NCBI GenBank assembly: GCA_038114465.1
Contig: JAYNQW010000003.1
Span: 124,001 to 188,000 of the forward strand
Direction of reading: 5' to 3'
Length of the DNA stretch: 64,000 nt
DNA from: CALINB01 sp938045325
GTDB lineage: Bacteria; Pseudomonadota; Alphaproteobacteria; Rhodospirillales; CALINB01
Shown here: piece after piece, positions 1-8,467 of the stretch
Numbering within the stretch: position 1 is the stretch's first letter
Layout of the letters: every line of letters starts with the position of its first letter
The notes under the pieces: generated by a model
The model's database searches: none
What the model was told of the DNA's origin: nothing
Seen by the model: only the letters and a program-made list of their open reading frames with translations
Position numbers and translations under genes: made by a program

Positions 1-1
1 G

Positions 2-1992
2 GCCGAAGAGGCAATCGTCAAGCGCAATGTCGCTGCATTTGAAAAGAATGATCCGGAAACCTTGGATCGTCTTGCTGCGATCAGCGACCCCATAACATCC
101 CTGGTTTATGACGGCGACAAGATCGTAAACATCGATCTCGGCGGCGGCGAGCTTTACCCAAAACCGGCAGAGCACTGGACGGAAGATCAGCTTGAAGATT
201 TCAGGGAAAACCCGGACCGTCTCATCTTTAAAGACCCCAGTCATTGCAATTTATCCGGCTACTCCTTCAAGTTTTTTAAGCCGATGCAGAATTACTTCGC
301 GAAAAAAAACATTAAGGAATCGCTGACCGCAGGACCGGTTGTCGATATTGGCTTTCTGTTTGTTTTTGGCGTTGGCCTCGGATACCACCTTCGTGAAATC
401 GTCGAAACCACACNNNNNNNNNNCGGCTAAACGCATTATCCTTATTGAGCCCATTGCCGAGTTTGCACTTCATTCACTTCACGCCATTGAGTGGAAGGAC
501 ATTTTTCGCATTGCCAAAAAACGCGGCATTACGATTTATTTTTGCTTGGAAGAAAAACCCGATGAGATTGTCGGTTTTATCGAGCACACCTTAGGCGCTG
601 TCGGCAACACGTTCCTGGATGGTTCATATTATTGCCCCCATTATTACTCATGGACGCTCAAGCAATCGTATGAACTCCTGCAAGAGCGGATCAAACACTA
701 TTTTATCTCCAGCGGTTTCATTGAAGATGAAATCGGCATGATGGAAAACACCCACACGAATATTAAGGATTTCAATTTTCATCTGCTGGACGGACGCAAG
801 CCTTATCGCGCTCAGGAAATGCCCGCCTTCGTGGTCGGTTCCGGGCCTTCCATTGATAAGGATTTACCCATCATCAAAAAAATGGCGGGAAAAAGCGATC
901 GTCTTTTCCTGCGGCACGGCCCTGCGCCCGTTGCTGAGCAACGGCATCGTGCCTGATTTTCATGTTGAACTCGAACGAGATGATGTCGTCCCGCGCGGCC
1001 TCAATAAAATGCGTGAAGAATTCGATTTTAGCGGCATTACCTTGATTACCGCGACGACCGTCCCGCCGGAAGTCATGGAAATGTTCGATGAGCGGGTTTA
1101 TTACTTTCGCGCCTCCTTAAGCCCCGCGCATTTATTGAGCCCCGGCGAACTGCTCGATCACGCCGAGCCGATGGTCTCGAATTCAGGGTATGCGACATCA
1201 ACGGCTCTTGGATTTCGCAACGTTTATCTTTTCGGTGTCGACTGCGGACAAAAAGGACGTGGCCAACATCATTCGAAACATTCGCTTTATTTTATCGACG
1301 GCTTCGAGGACTGGGATGAGGAATGCCAGAACCGCTATGACCGTGTTGTCCCAGGCAACTTCGGCGGCACCGCTGAAACCTTTTGGGCGTTTGACCTCAG
1401 CCGGCGCATGATCACCGAGGGCCAGCGGATCATGCGGGCCAATCTGTTTAATTGCAGTGACGGGGCCCTGATCCGGGGCGCGCAACCGAAAGCTTCTGCC
1501 GCCCTTGATTTTTCAAACATTACCGTTGACCGGAAAACCGTCGTTCAGCGGCTGAAAGATCAGATGCGTTATTTTGAACCCGGCCAAATCCTCGAAGAAA
1601 TCGACATCGATGAGCAAATTGAGGCTTGCGATGCCTTTAAGAAAGCCTTTCAGGATTTCAGCAAAGAAGCCCTCGACAAAGAGAAAAGCTTTTTCGGGTT
1701 TGAACGCCGGTTACTGGATTTCCACGATACACACCGCGGGGATTATCTCCCGGTCTTTGCCATGGCAGGCGGTTCCATCAATTCAATGCTGCGCCTTGCC
1801 GCATTTTTCGGCACTCGAATCGAAGATACCCGAAAAAGAAACGCATTCTTTAGATTTTTCGTCAAACAATTCGAAGAACGTTGCCTGGATCTGGCGGACC
1901 TTTGCCACGAGGCCTTAACCGGCGTGAAAGAAGGCAGGCCCAACCTGGTTGGCAACAAAGCGATTATCGCCGAGCAAACGGCGGCACAATAG
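2..1992 (+). CDS. Maf/DUF115 motility accessory factor-like protein (5' partial, interrupted)
   Basis: The product resembles the Maf/DUF115 (MptE-like) family, proposed to transfer nonulosonic acids onto flagellin. The reading frame is already open at the window edge, so the N-terminus is missing. The glycine-rich stretch FGVGLGYHL, the segment IILIEP after the gap and GSGPSID near base 840 are family hallmarks. The gene is in three frames: bases 2-413, then after the N gap 424 to about 890, then about 880 to 1992. The second shift falls at an A7 run (876-882) or an A5 run (890-894). Removing one A from the A5 run joins KKMAGK to AIVFSCGTALRPL, which reads as normal family sequence. The gap length is also not frame-preserving. 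Either the assembly is wrong here or the gene is decayed. It precedes pseB in the same direction, which fits flagellin glycosylation. Family assignment is firm, function is inferred. Confidence 0.75.
414..423. other. Assembly gap (10 N)
   Basis: Ten undetermined bases lie inside the DUF115 gene. The frame before and after differs, so the true gap length is not ten. Very few residues seem to be missing, because the flanking family motifs (GLGYHLREIVE and RIILIEP) are normally close together. Confidence 0.99.
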
Positions 1993-2053
1993 TCTATGAT
2001 CGGCGCCAAGAGAGTATGGCGCGGTCTTAGGGGACATCAGAAAGGACGCTTCT

Positions 2054-3097
2054 GTGTGGCTATCCAATTTTTACGACCTCAATATCAATCTTAAAGGCCA
2101 ATCCATTCTCGTCACCGGCGGCACCGGTTCATTCGGTAAGGCGTTTATCAAAACCGTCCTTGAGCGTTATGAAGTCCGCAAGCTCATCATTTTTTCCCGC
2201 GATGAACTCAAGCAGTTCGAAATGCAGCAAACGTTTAACCCGGACAAATACCCGTGCCTGCGATACTTCATCGGTGACATCCGTGACAAAACCCGGTTGG
2301 CCATGGCGATGCGCGATGTCGATATCGTCGTGCACTCGGCGGCGCTCAAACATGTGCCTGTTGCCGAATACAACCCGACGGAATGTATTCACACCAATGT
2401 GATCGGTGCCGAAAATGTGATGCACTGCGCCTTGCAAAACAAAGTCAAGAAAGTGCTCGCTTTATCGACTGACAAAGCGGTGAACCCAATCAATCTTTAT
2501 GGGGCCAGCAAACTTGCTTCCGACAAAATCTTCGTCGCCGCCAATAACCTGGCCGGCGACCAGGGAACCCGGTTTGCCGTCGTCCGCTACGGTAATGTGG
2601 TGGGATCGCGCGGCAGTGTTATCCCGTTTTTCCAACGCCTGATTTCCGAAGGGGCAAAAAGTCTGCCGATCACGGATCCGCGCATGACCCGGTTTTGGAT
2701 CACCCTGCAACAAGGTGTCGACTTCGTGATCTCGTGCTTGGAAATCATGAAAGGCGGCGAAATTTATCTGCCCAAAATTCCCAGCATGAAAATGACCGAT
2801 CTTGCTTCAAGCCTCGCACCGGATTTACCGCACGATGTGATCGGAATCAGGCCGGGCGAAAAGCTTCATGAAATTCTCATATCCGAAGACGACGCACCTT
2901 ATACATATGAGATGAAGGATCGCTATGTCGTTACGCCCGCCTATCAGTTTTGGTCTGATAACCCTGAAGGAGCGGAATCGCAAAAACCTCAGGACGCAAC
3001 GCCGGTGCCGGAAGATTTTCGCTACAGCAGCGACAACAACACCGATTGGCTGACTCCGGAACGGCTCGACAGCATGTTGCGGGAGGCCGCTGAGTGA
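2054..3097 (+). CDS. pseB: UDP-N-acetylglucosamine 4,6-dehydratase (inverting), PseB
   Basis: PseB catalyses the first step of pseudaminic acid synthesis, converting UDP-GlcNAc to the 4-keto-6-deoxy-L-arabino sugar using bound NADP. The nucleotide loop TGGTGSFG is at residues 21-28. The extended-SDR active site is visible as S-T-D140-K141 followed by Y149-G-A-S-K153. At 347 residues it is slightly longer than typical PseB. The start is GTG at 2054, preceded by AAAGGA eight bases upstream; there is no nearby in-frame ATG. Its stop overlaps the pseC start by four bases (GTGA), so the two are translationally coupled. The STDKAVNP and LYGASK motifs favour PseB over generic dTDP-glucose dehydratases. 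Confidence 0.93.
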   Translation: MWLSNFYDLNINLKGQSILVTGGTGSFGKAFIKTVLERYEVRKLIIFSRDELKQFEMQQTFNPDKYPCLRYFIGDIRDKTRLAMAMRDVDIVVHSAALKHVPVAEYNPTECIHTNVIGAENVMHCALQNKVKKVLALSTDKAVNPINLYGASKLASDKIFVAANNLAGDQGTRFAVVRYGNVVGSRGSVIPFFQRLISEGAKSLPITDPRMTRFWITLQQGVDFVISCLEIMKGGEIYLPKIPSMKMTDLASSLAPDLPHDVIGIRPGEKLHEILISEDDAPYTYEMKDRYVVTPAYQFWSDNPEGAESQKPQDATPVPEDFRYSSDNNTDWLTPERLDSMLREAAE

Positions 3098-4311
3098 ACA
3101 AACCGGACGGATCATTCCTTCCTTACGGCCAACAGTGGATCGATGACGACGACATCGACTCCGTGATCCAGGTTCTAAAAAGCGATTTCCTGACTGGTGG
3201 GCCGGCTGTTGAAAATTTCGAACAAGCATTCGCCCAATCAACCGGCGCCAAACACGCCGTCGCCTGCGCTAACGGAACAGCTGCCCTGCATCTGAGCGCC
3301 CTCGCCCTTGACCTCGGCCCCGGCGATCAAGTGATTGTTCCCAGCATCACGTTTCTCAGCACCGCTAACGCGGCACGCTTTGTCGGCGCGGATGTCATTT
3401 TTGCCGATGTCGACCCGTACACCGGGCTGATGGGACCGGATGAATTGGAGGATGCCCTCGCCCGCGCCGACAAAACCAAAGTCAAGGCCGTCTACCCGGT
3501 CCACTTGAGCGGGCAGTGCGCAGACTTCGAGGCCATTGCTAAAATCGCCCTAGAGCACGACCTAAAAATCGTCGAAGACGCATGCCATGCCCTTGGCGGC
3601 ACCTACCAGCATAATGGCAAAACATCCTGCGTCGGCGATAGCCAATATGCCGATATGGTCGTGTTCTCGCTACACCCGGTCAAAATCATCGCCATGGGCG
3701 AAGGCGGCGTGATTACCACGAATAACGATACTCTCGCGGACCGTCTTCGGCGATTGCGCAATCAAGGCATGACCCGAAACGCGGCGGAATTTCAAAACAA
3801 AGACATGGCCTTCAACGGCACAAACGAAGCAAACCCATGGTATTACGAAATGCCGGAGCTCGGTTTTAACTACCGGGCCAGCGACATTCATTGCGCTCTC
3901 GGTCACAGTCAATTGAAGAAGCTTCCCGACTTTGCCCGGCAGCGTAAAAATTTAGCGGATCACTACGATCAACGAATTGCCAAATTAGCGCCAACCGTTA
4001 GGCCCGTAGACCGGATGCCGCATTGTCATCCGGCATGGCATCTTTATGTGGTGTTAATCGACTTCGAAGCCACTAACTTATCACGCGCTCAAGTCATGAA
4101 AAGCCTTCGCGATCAGGGCGTTGGTTCGCAGGTTCATTACATTCCCGTTCACAAGCAGCCTTATTACCAAAAGCTATATGGCTCCACGCCCCTGACCGGC
4201 GCGGACTCTTATTACAAACACTGTTTGAGCCTGCCCCTATTTGTGCGCATGACCGAAAAGGATATTGACCGCATTGTCGACACCCTTGCCAGCGTACTGA
4301 GCCTCACCTAA
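3094..4311 (+). CDS. pseC: UDP-4-amino-4,6-dideoxy-N-acetyl-beta-L-altrosamine transaminase, PseC
   Basis: This DegT/DnrJ/EryC1/StrS-family PLP aminotransferase carries out the second pseudaminic acid step, adding the C4 amino group to the PseB product with glutamate as donor. The PLP lysine is K197 in HPVKIIAMGEGG; the phosphate-binding NGTAALHL stretch is near residue 60, and VEDACHALGG (residues 160-169) supplies the aspartate for the PLP ring nitrogen. Its 405 residues fit the family. The start is GTG overlapping the pseB stop. Position directly after pseB separates it from the second DegT enzyme encoded at 6075. Confidence 0.93.
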   Translation: MNKPDGSFLPYGQQWIDDDDIDSVIQVLKSDFLTGGPAVENFEQAFAQSTGAKHAVACANGTAALHLSALALDLGPGDQVIVPSITFLSTANAARFVGADVIFADVDPYTGLMGPDELEDALARADKTKVKAVYPVHLSGQCADFEAIAKIALEHDLKIVEDACHALGGTYQHNGKTSCVGDSQYADMVVFSLHPVKIIAMGEGGVITTNNDTLADRLRRLRNQGMTRNAAEFQNKDMAFNGTNEANPWYYEMPELGFNYRASDIHCALGHSQLKKLPDFARQRKNLADHYDQRIAKLAPTVRPVDRMPHCHPAWHLYVVLIDFEATNLSRAQVMKSLRDQGVGSQVHYIPVHKQPYYQKLYGSTPLTGADSYYKHCLSLPLFVRMTEKDIDRIVDTLASVLSLT

Positions 4312-4337
4312 ACGGAAAATCGGTTACCCATAAAACA

Positions 4338-5081
4338 ATGACAACCGCCATTACCATCCAGGCCCGCATGGGCTCGACCCGATTACCGGGAAAAGTTTTA
4401 AAAGACGCCGTCGGCAAACCGATGCTCGCCCTTATGATTGAACGGCTGAAGCGCGTGCCCGATGTCGACAAAATCATCGTCGCCACGACAACGAAGCCGG
4501 CGGACGACCCAATCGTCGCGCTTGCCGAACAAGAAAACGTCGATCATTACCGGGGCAGTGAGGACGATGTATTATTGCGTGTACTAGAAGCGGCCCAGCA
4601 ACATGGCATTGATGTTATCGTCGAGACAACCGGTGATTGTCCGTTGATCGATCCCGGCACCATTCACGAAATTATCGAAACCTACCGGTCATCCGGCGCG
4701 GATTATGTTTCAAATGTTATCGAGCGGTCATACCCGATCGGCATGGACACACAAGTTTTCGCCACAGATATATTAGCCGATGTTGCCAGCCGCACTGACG
4801 ATCCGCAGGACCACGAACACGTCAGCCTATACATTTACCACCACCCGGAAATATACCGGCTCAAGAATGTGCTGGCCCCGGCCGAATTGACCGCACCCGA
4901 TTGGCGACTCACTCTCGATACACTCGAAGACTACACATTAATCAAATCCGTATTCGAGGCTCTCTACCCCGATAATCCGGCCTTTTCGCTGGCCGATATG
5001 TTCGCTCTGTTCAAAGACCGCCCGGACCTGTTAGAGATCAATTCTCATGTCCAACACAACTGGATCAACAAAAGTTCTTAA
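4338..5081 (+). CDS. pseF: CMP-sugar cytidylyltransferase, SpsF/PseF type
   Basis: This is a nucleotidyltransferase of the CMP-Kdo synthetase/SpsF group that would activate the finished nonulosonic acid with CTP. The N-terminal signature IQARMGSTRLPGK (residues 7-19) is the CTP-binding loop, and TGDCPLIDP near residue 100 is the metal and sugar site. The 247-residue length is normal. It follows pseBC by 26 bases, and its 3' end overlaps the next gene by 35 bases. In nonulosonic acid clusters this family fills the PseF role. Which sugar it uses (pseudaminic acid or a relative) cannot be read from the sequence. Confidence 0.8.
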   Translation: MTTAITIQARMGSTRLPGKVLKDAVGKPMLALMIERLKRVPDVDKIIVATTTKPADDPIVALAEQENVDHYRGSEDDVLLRVLEAAQQHGIDVIVETTGDCPLIDPGTIHEIIETYRSSGADYVSNVIERSYPIGMDTQVFATDILADVASRTDDPQDHEHVSLYIYHHPEIYRLKNVLAPAELTAPDWRLTLDTLEDYTLIKSVFEALYPDNPAFSLADMFALFKDRPDLLEINSHVQHNWINKSS

Positions 5082-6045
5082 GGCCATCATGATCGGCTGC
5101 GGCGATATCGCCGGCGGCTATGATGAGCGCCACGACAGCCCGGACATTCTCTCCCATGCCAAGGCATACCGGGAACATCCTGGATTTGAATTAGTCAGTT
5201 GCGTCGAGCCCGATGAAAGTCGGCGTCGAGAATTTCAAAAGATCTGGAATGTTCAAACCGCCTTTGCAGACCTTGATGATTTATTGACGGACACCATCGA
5301 CTTCGATGTCGCCAGCGTGTGTTCGCCGACGCCCAATCACGCAGAAATCCTACAACGGCTTCAAAACAGTGCCGTGAAAGGTGTTTTTTGCGAAAAACCC
5401 GTAACGGACTCACTATCCTTAACAAAAAAATGTATCGACCTTTATGAAAAATCGAGCATTGTCCTGGCTGTCAATTATTTGCGCCGTTGGGATAAGACAC
5501 TCGAAGACTTGAAAGCTGAAGTCGATCAAGGGACCTGGGGAGCCTTGCAAAATGCCGTTTGTCATTATGGCAAAGGCATTTCCCACAATGGCAGTCATAT
5601 GATTGATTTACTGCAATTTCTGTTTGGCCCCCTCAAGCCGATGTCGGTATTACAAAGCCAGCCCGGCTACGGCACTGTTGATCCGACACTCGACGCCCGC
5701 CTAACGACGCAAACCGGTGCGCCGGTCTATCTTATCGGAAACAACGCCCGGTTGTTTGATCTGTTTGAAACCTCTTTGACGTTTGAAAAAGGCCAAATCA
5801 TCTTGGAGCAAGGAACGAGTGTCGTACGCATGCGGCCTATCGAAGAGAACCCGCGCTTTAAAGGCCATCAGACCTTACTGGGAGGAACCAACCAAGACGG
5901 TGATCTTGGTCAGGCTTTGTACCGGGCCGTTGATAATTTTTATCGTGCTATTACAGAAGGCGCGCCTTTAGCCAGCGATGGCCGTTCCGCCTTAGAAGCA
6001 CAAAATGTCTGCGAACAACTTATGACGATGGCACTCAACACGTGA
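5047..6045 (+). CDS. Gfo/Idh/MocA family sugar oxidoreductase
   Basis: This predicted NAD(P)-dependent sugar dehydrogenase has an N-terminal Rossmann domain beginning IMIGCGDIAGGYDER and the family motif CEKPVTDS near residue 113. The following C-terminal domain has the expected length (332 residues in total). The ATG at 5047 overlaps pseF by 35 bases; an ATG at 5089, right before the Rossmann strand, is an alternative that would remove the overlap. It sits just ahead of a DegT aminotransferase. That pairing is known from pathways that oxidise a sugar hydroxyl to a ketone and then aminate it (WbpB/WbpE type), so a similar two-step reaction is a reasonable inference. The substrate is unknown. 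Confidence 0.8.
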   Translation: MSNTTGSTKVLKAIMIGCGDIAGGYDERHDSPDILSHAKAYREHPGFELVSCVEPDESRRREFQKIWNVQTAFADLDDLLTDTIDFDVASVCSPTPNHAEILQRLQNSAVKGVFCEKPVTDSLSLTKKCIDLYEKSSIVLAVNYLRRWDKTLEDLKAEVDQGTWGALQNAVCHYGKGISHNGSHMIDLLQFLFGPLKPMSVLQSQPGYGTVDPTLDARLTTQTGAPVYLIGNNARLFDLFETSLTFEKGQIILEQGTSVVRMRPIEENPRFKGHQTLLGGTNQDGDLGQALYRAVDNFYRAITEGAPLASDGRSALEAQNVCEQLMTMALNT

Positions 6046-6074
6046 ATGACAGCAACGGTTAAACAAAGACAACC

Positions 6075-7397
6075 ATGACAAAGCTAGCCCTTTTCGACGG
6101 TTCTCCGGTCCGCACTAAACCCTTCCCCGCCTACAAACCCATCGGCGAAGAAGAAGTTGCGGCGGCCAAAGCTGTGGTTGAAAGCGGCGTTCTGTCCGCC
6201 TATCTCGGTGCTTGGCACGATGATTTTTACGGCGGCCCGCAAGTTCGCGCGTTTGAAGCGGATTGGGCCAAAGCGTATCAAGCCAAGCACGCGATTTCCG
6301 TAAACTCCTGCACCAGCGGACTTTATGCCTCTGTCGGCGCCGCCGGCGTCGGCCCGGGTGACGAAGTCATTGTTTCGCCCTATACCATGAGCGCCTCGGC
6401 CACAGCTGCCATCGTATTCAACGGCGTTCCCGTATTCGCCGATATTGACCCCCAAACATATTGCCTCGATCCGAAATCCATTCAAGCGCGCATCACTGAA
6501 CGAACCAAGGCAATTATCGTCGTCCATATTTTCGGACAATCGGCGGACATGGACCCGATCATGGAACTCGCCGATCAACATGATTTGACGGTCATCGAAG
6601 ACTGCGCCCAGGCGCCCTGCGCGACATACAAAGGCCGTCCCGTTGGCACGCTGGGACATTTAGGCGTTTTCAGCCTCAATTATCACAAGCACATTCACAG
6701 TGGTGAAGGCGGCATGATCACCACGAACGATGACGGCCTTGCCGATCGCTGCCAACTGATCCGTAACCACGGCGAAGCAGTGGTCGAGGCCAAGGGCACG
6801 AAGAATCTCGTCAATATGATCGGATTTAATTTCCGGCTTGGTGAAATCGAAGCAGCCATCGGTCAAGCGCAGCTCAAGAAAGCACCCGATCTCGTATCGC
6901 AACGGCAAAACAATGTAGCTTATCTTGAAAACAAGCTATCCGGATTACCCGGCCTCGGCATGCCGAAAGCGCAAGAGAAAAGCGCCCACGCCTATTACGT
7001 CCATGCTCTTGATTATGATCCGTCCGTCACCGGTGTCGTACGCGAGACAATTGTTGCTGCCTTACGTGCCGAACTGCCGGTCAGCGAGATGCGCGAGCGT
7101 GAAGGCACGCTCGTTTCGGGCGGCTATGTGAAGCCGCTTTATCTGCAACCCATGTACCGGGAACTGGTTGGCTACGGCACGGTCTCCTGTCCCTTTACCT
7201 GCCCCCATTATGGCGGCACGGTCGATTATAGCGAAGGCATCTGTCCCGAAGCCGAGGCTGCGCACAATACCACGTTAATCAGTCATGAATTAATGCGCCC
7301 GCCCATGACCGAAACAGATCTGGATGACGTTGCCAATGCTTTTCACAAGGTGTTTGAAAACCTCGACGACTTGAAAAACGCGAAAGCAGTGCCTTGA
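6075..7397 (+). CDS. DegT/DnrJ/EryC1/StrS family sugar aminotransferase
   Basis: This is a second PLP-dependent sugar aminotransferase of 440 residues, distinct from PseC. The PLP lysine is K205 in NYHKHIHSGEGG, and IEDCAQAPCATYKGR (from residue 174) holds the ring-nitrogen aspartate. NFRLGEIEAAIGQAQLKK is the typical substrate-domain motif. The upstream Gfo/Idh enzyme could supply its keto-sugar. Its stop overlaps the next gene (TTGA). It may make an extra amino sugar for the same glycan, or act in tailoring the nonulosonic acid. The family is firm, the substrate open. Confidence 0.85.
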   Translation: MTKLALFDGSPVRTKPFPAYKPIGEEEVAAAKAVVESGVLSAYLGAWHDDFYGGPQVRAFEADWAKAYQAKHAISVNSCTSGLYASVGAAGVGPGDEVIVSPYTMSASATAAIVFNGVPVFADIDPQTYCLDPKSIQARITERTKAIIVVHIFGQSADMDPIMELADQHDLTVIEDCAQAPCATYKGRPVGTLGHLGVFSLNYHKHIHSGEGGMITTNDDGLADRCQLIRNHGEAVVEAKGTKNLVNMIGFNFRLGEIEAAIGQAQLKKAPDLVSQRQNNVAYLENKLSGLPGLGMPKAQEKSAHAYYVHALDYDPSVTGVVRETIVAALRAELPVSEMREREGTLVSGGYVKPLYLQPMYRELVGYGTVSCPFTCPHYGGTVDYSEGICPEAEAAHNTTLISHELMRPPMTETDLDDVANAFHKVFENLDDLKNAKAVP

Positions 7398-8383
7398 GCG
7401 CACCCAACGTTTTATTTTTTAGCCGCGATCCCGGCGCAACCAATCAATTGGTTGCCGTCTACGAATTATTGTGCAGATCTTCAGACTCGGATGTGCCCGC
7501 CATAGAAAAATTGCGGGAATGCTTAGCAGTATCCGATGACACAACACCGAATGCCATTATCGTCGGCAAGAAATACGCTCTCGATGTTTGGCGCACTGCC
7601 GGCATTCAAGCAGAAAACGGCGAAGAGACAACACCACAACATTTGATTGAGGCCCGGAATATATCGCTGGTGATTACGGGGACAGACGATATCGATGAAC
7701 CCGATACGGCTCAGCTTTGGCAAACGGCGCAAATGGCAAACATTCCCGTGGCTGTATTTCTCGACAATCTTGTTAACCTGGAACCGCGTTTTCGAACCCG
7801 GGACGGCAAACTCATTACACCGGATCTCGTCTTTGCCCTCGATCATCATTCGGTCGAGACACTCACTGCAGCTGGCATCCCGGCGGGAAACCTGCACACG
7901 ACGGTTAACCTTCATTTGGCGCGACTTTCGCGCATCGCCAAAGATAACGCCGGCGCCCGGGAGAATCTTCGTGCTCAGTGGCAGGCCGGTGAGGCGTCAC
8001 AAGTTGTTTTATTTGCATCTGAAAATACCACCGAAATGGCCAGCCTCGGCCGCTCCGCCCCTTACGATGAACATGCCATCCTCAAGGCGCTGATCGAGGA
8101 TATTGCCAACAGCCAACCGATCGGCAGCCTAACGATCACCCCCGGCAAAGCTTTGGTGGTGATCCGCCCCCACCCACGCGATGCCGCCGGCAAATATGAC
8201 ACCTACGCACAAGCCGCGAATCCAACCATCCGAATTAGCGCTGCGGGCTCGCCGCTCGAGGCTATCCTAGCGGCGGATGTCATTGTCGGTATGGATTCAG
8301 CCCTGCTGTTTGAGGCCCAAGCCCTAGACTGCCCAGCGTTGTCTTTGGTTTCTACAAGCAAATTCAACAAGATATTTGCTTAA
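7394..8383 (+). CDS. GT-B-fold glycosyltransferase/sugar-nucleotide hydrolase-like protein
   Basis: This 329-residue protein begins NVLFFSRDPGATNQL, a glycine-containing N-terminal loop. Its C-terminal half has VVIRPHPRD and later IVGMDSALLFEAQALDCPAL, the layout of GT-B proteins such as UDP-GlcNAc 2-epimerases, CDP-glycerol transferases and PseG. The TTG start overlaps the preceding stop by four bases, so it belongs to the same operon. No canonical PseG (the hydrolase that removes UDP between PseH and PseI) is visible elsewhere in the window, so this protein is a candidate for that step. A transferase role is equally possible. No signal peptide or membrane segment is seen. Confidence 0.6.
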   Translation: MSAPNVLFFSRDPGATNQLVAVYELLCRSSDSDVPAIEKLRECLAVSDDTTPNAIIVGKKYALDVWRTAGIQAENGEETTPQHLIEARNISLVITGTDDIDEPDTAQLWQTAQMANIPVAVFLDNLVNLEPRFRTRDGKLITPDLVFALDHHSVETLTAAGIPAGNLHTTVNLHLARLSRIAKDNAGARENLRAQWQAGEASQVVLFASENTTEMASLGRSAPYDEHAILKALIEDIANSQPIGSLTITPGKALVVIRPHPRDAAGKYDTYAQAANPTIRISAAGSPLEAILAADVIVGMDSALLFEAQALDCPALSLVSTSKFNKIFA

Positions 8384-8467
8384 GACGGAAAATGGCTACC
8401 TAGGCCTTTGTTAACCTTCTTGGTGTTTTATGATGGCCTGAAGTTCATAGGCTTGATTTGAGTCATC

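Noticed and set aside
2003..2022. Hairpin GCGCCA...TGGCGC between the DUF115 gene and pseB as a terminator
   Set aside because: The stem is only six bases, no T-tract follows and the genes run in the same direction with 61 bases between, so readthrough is likely.
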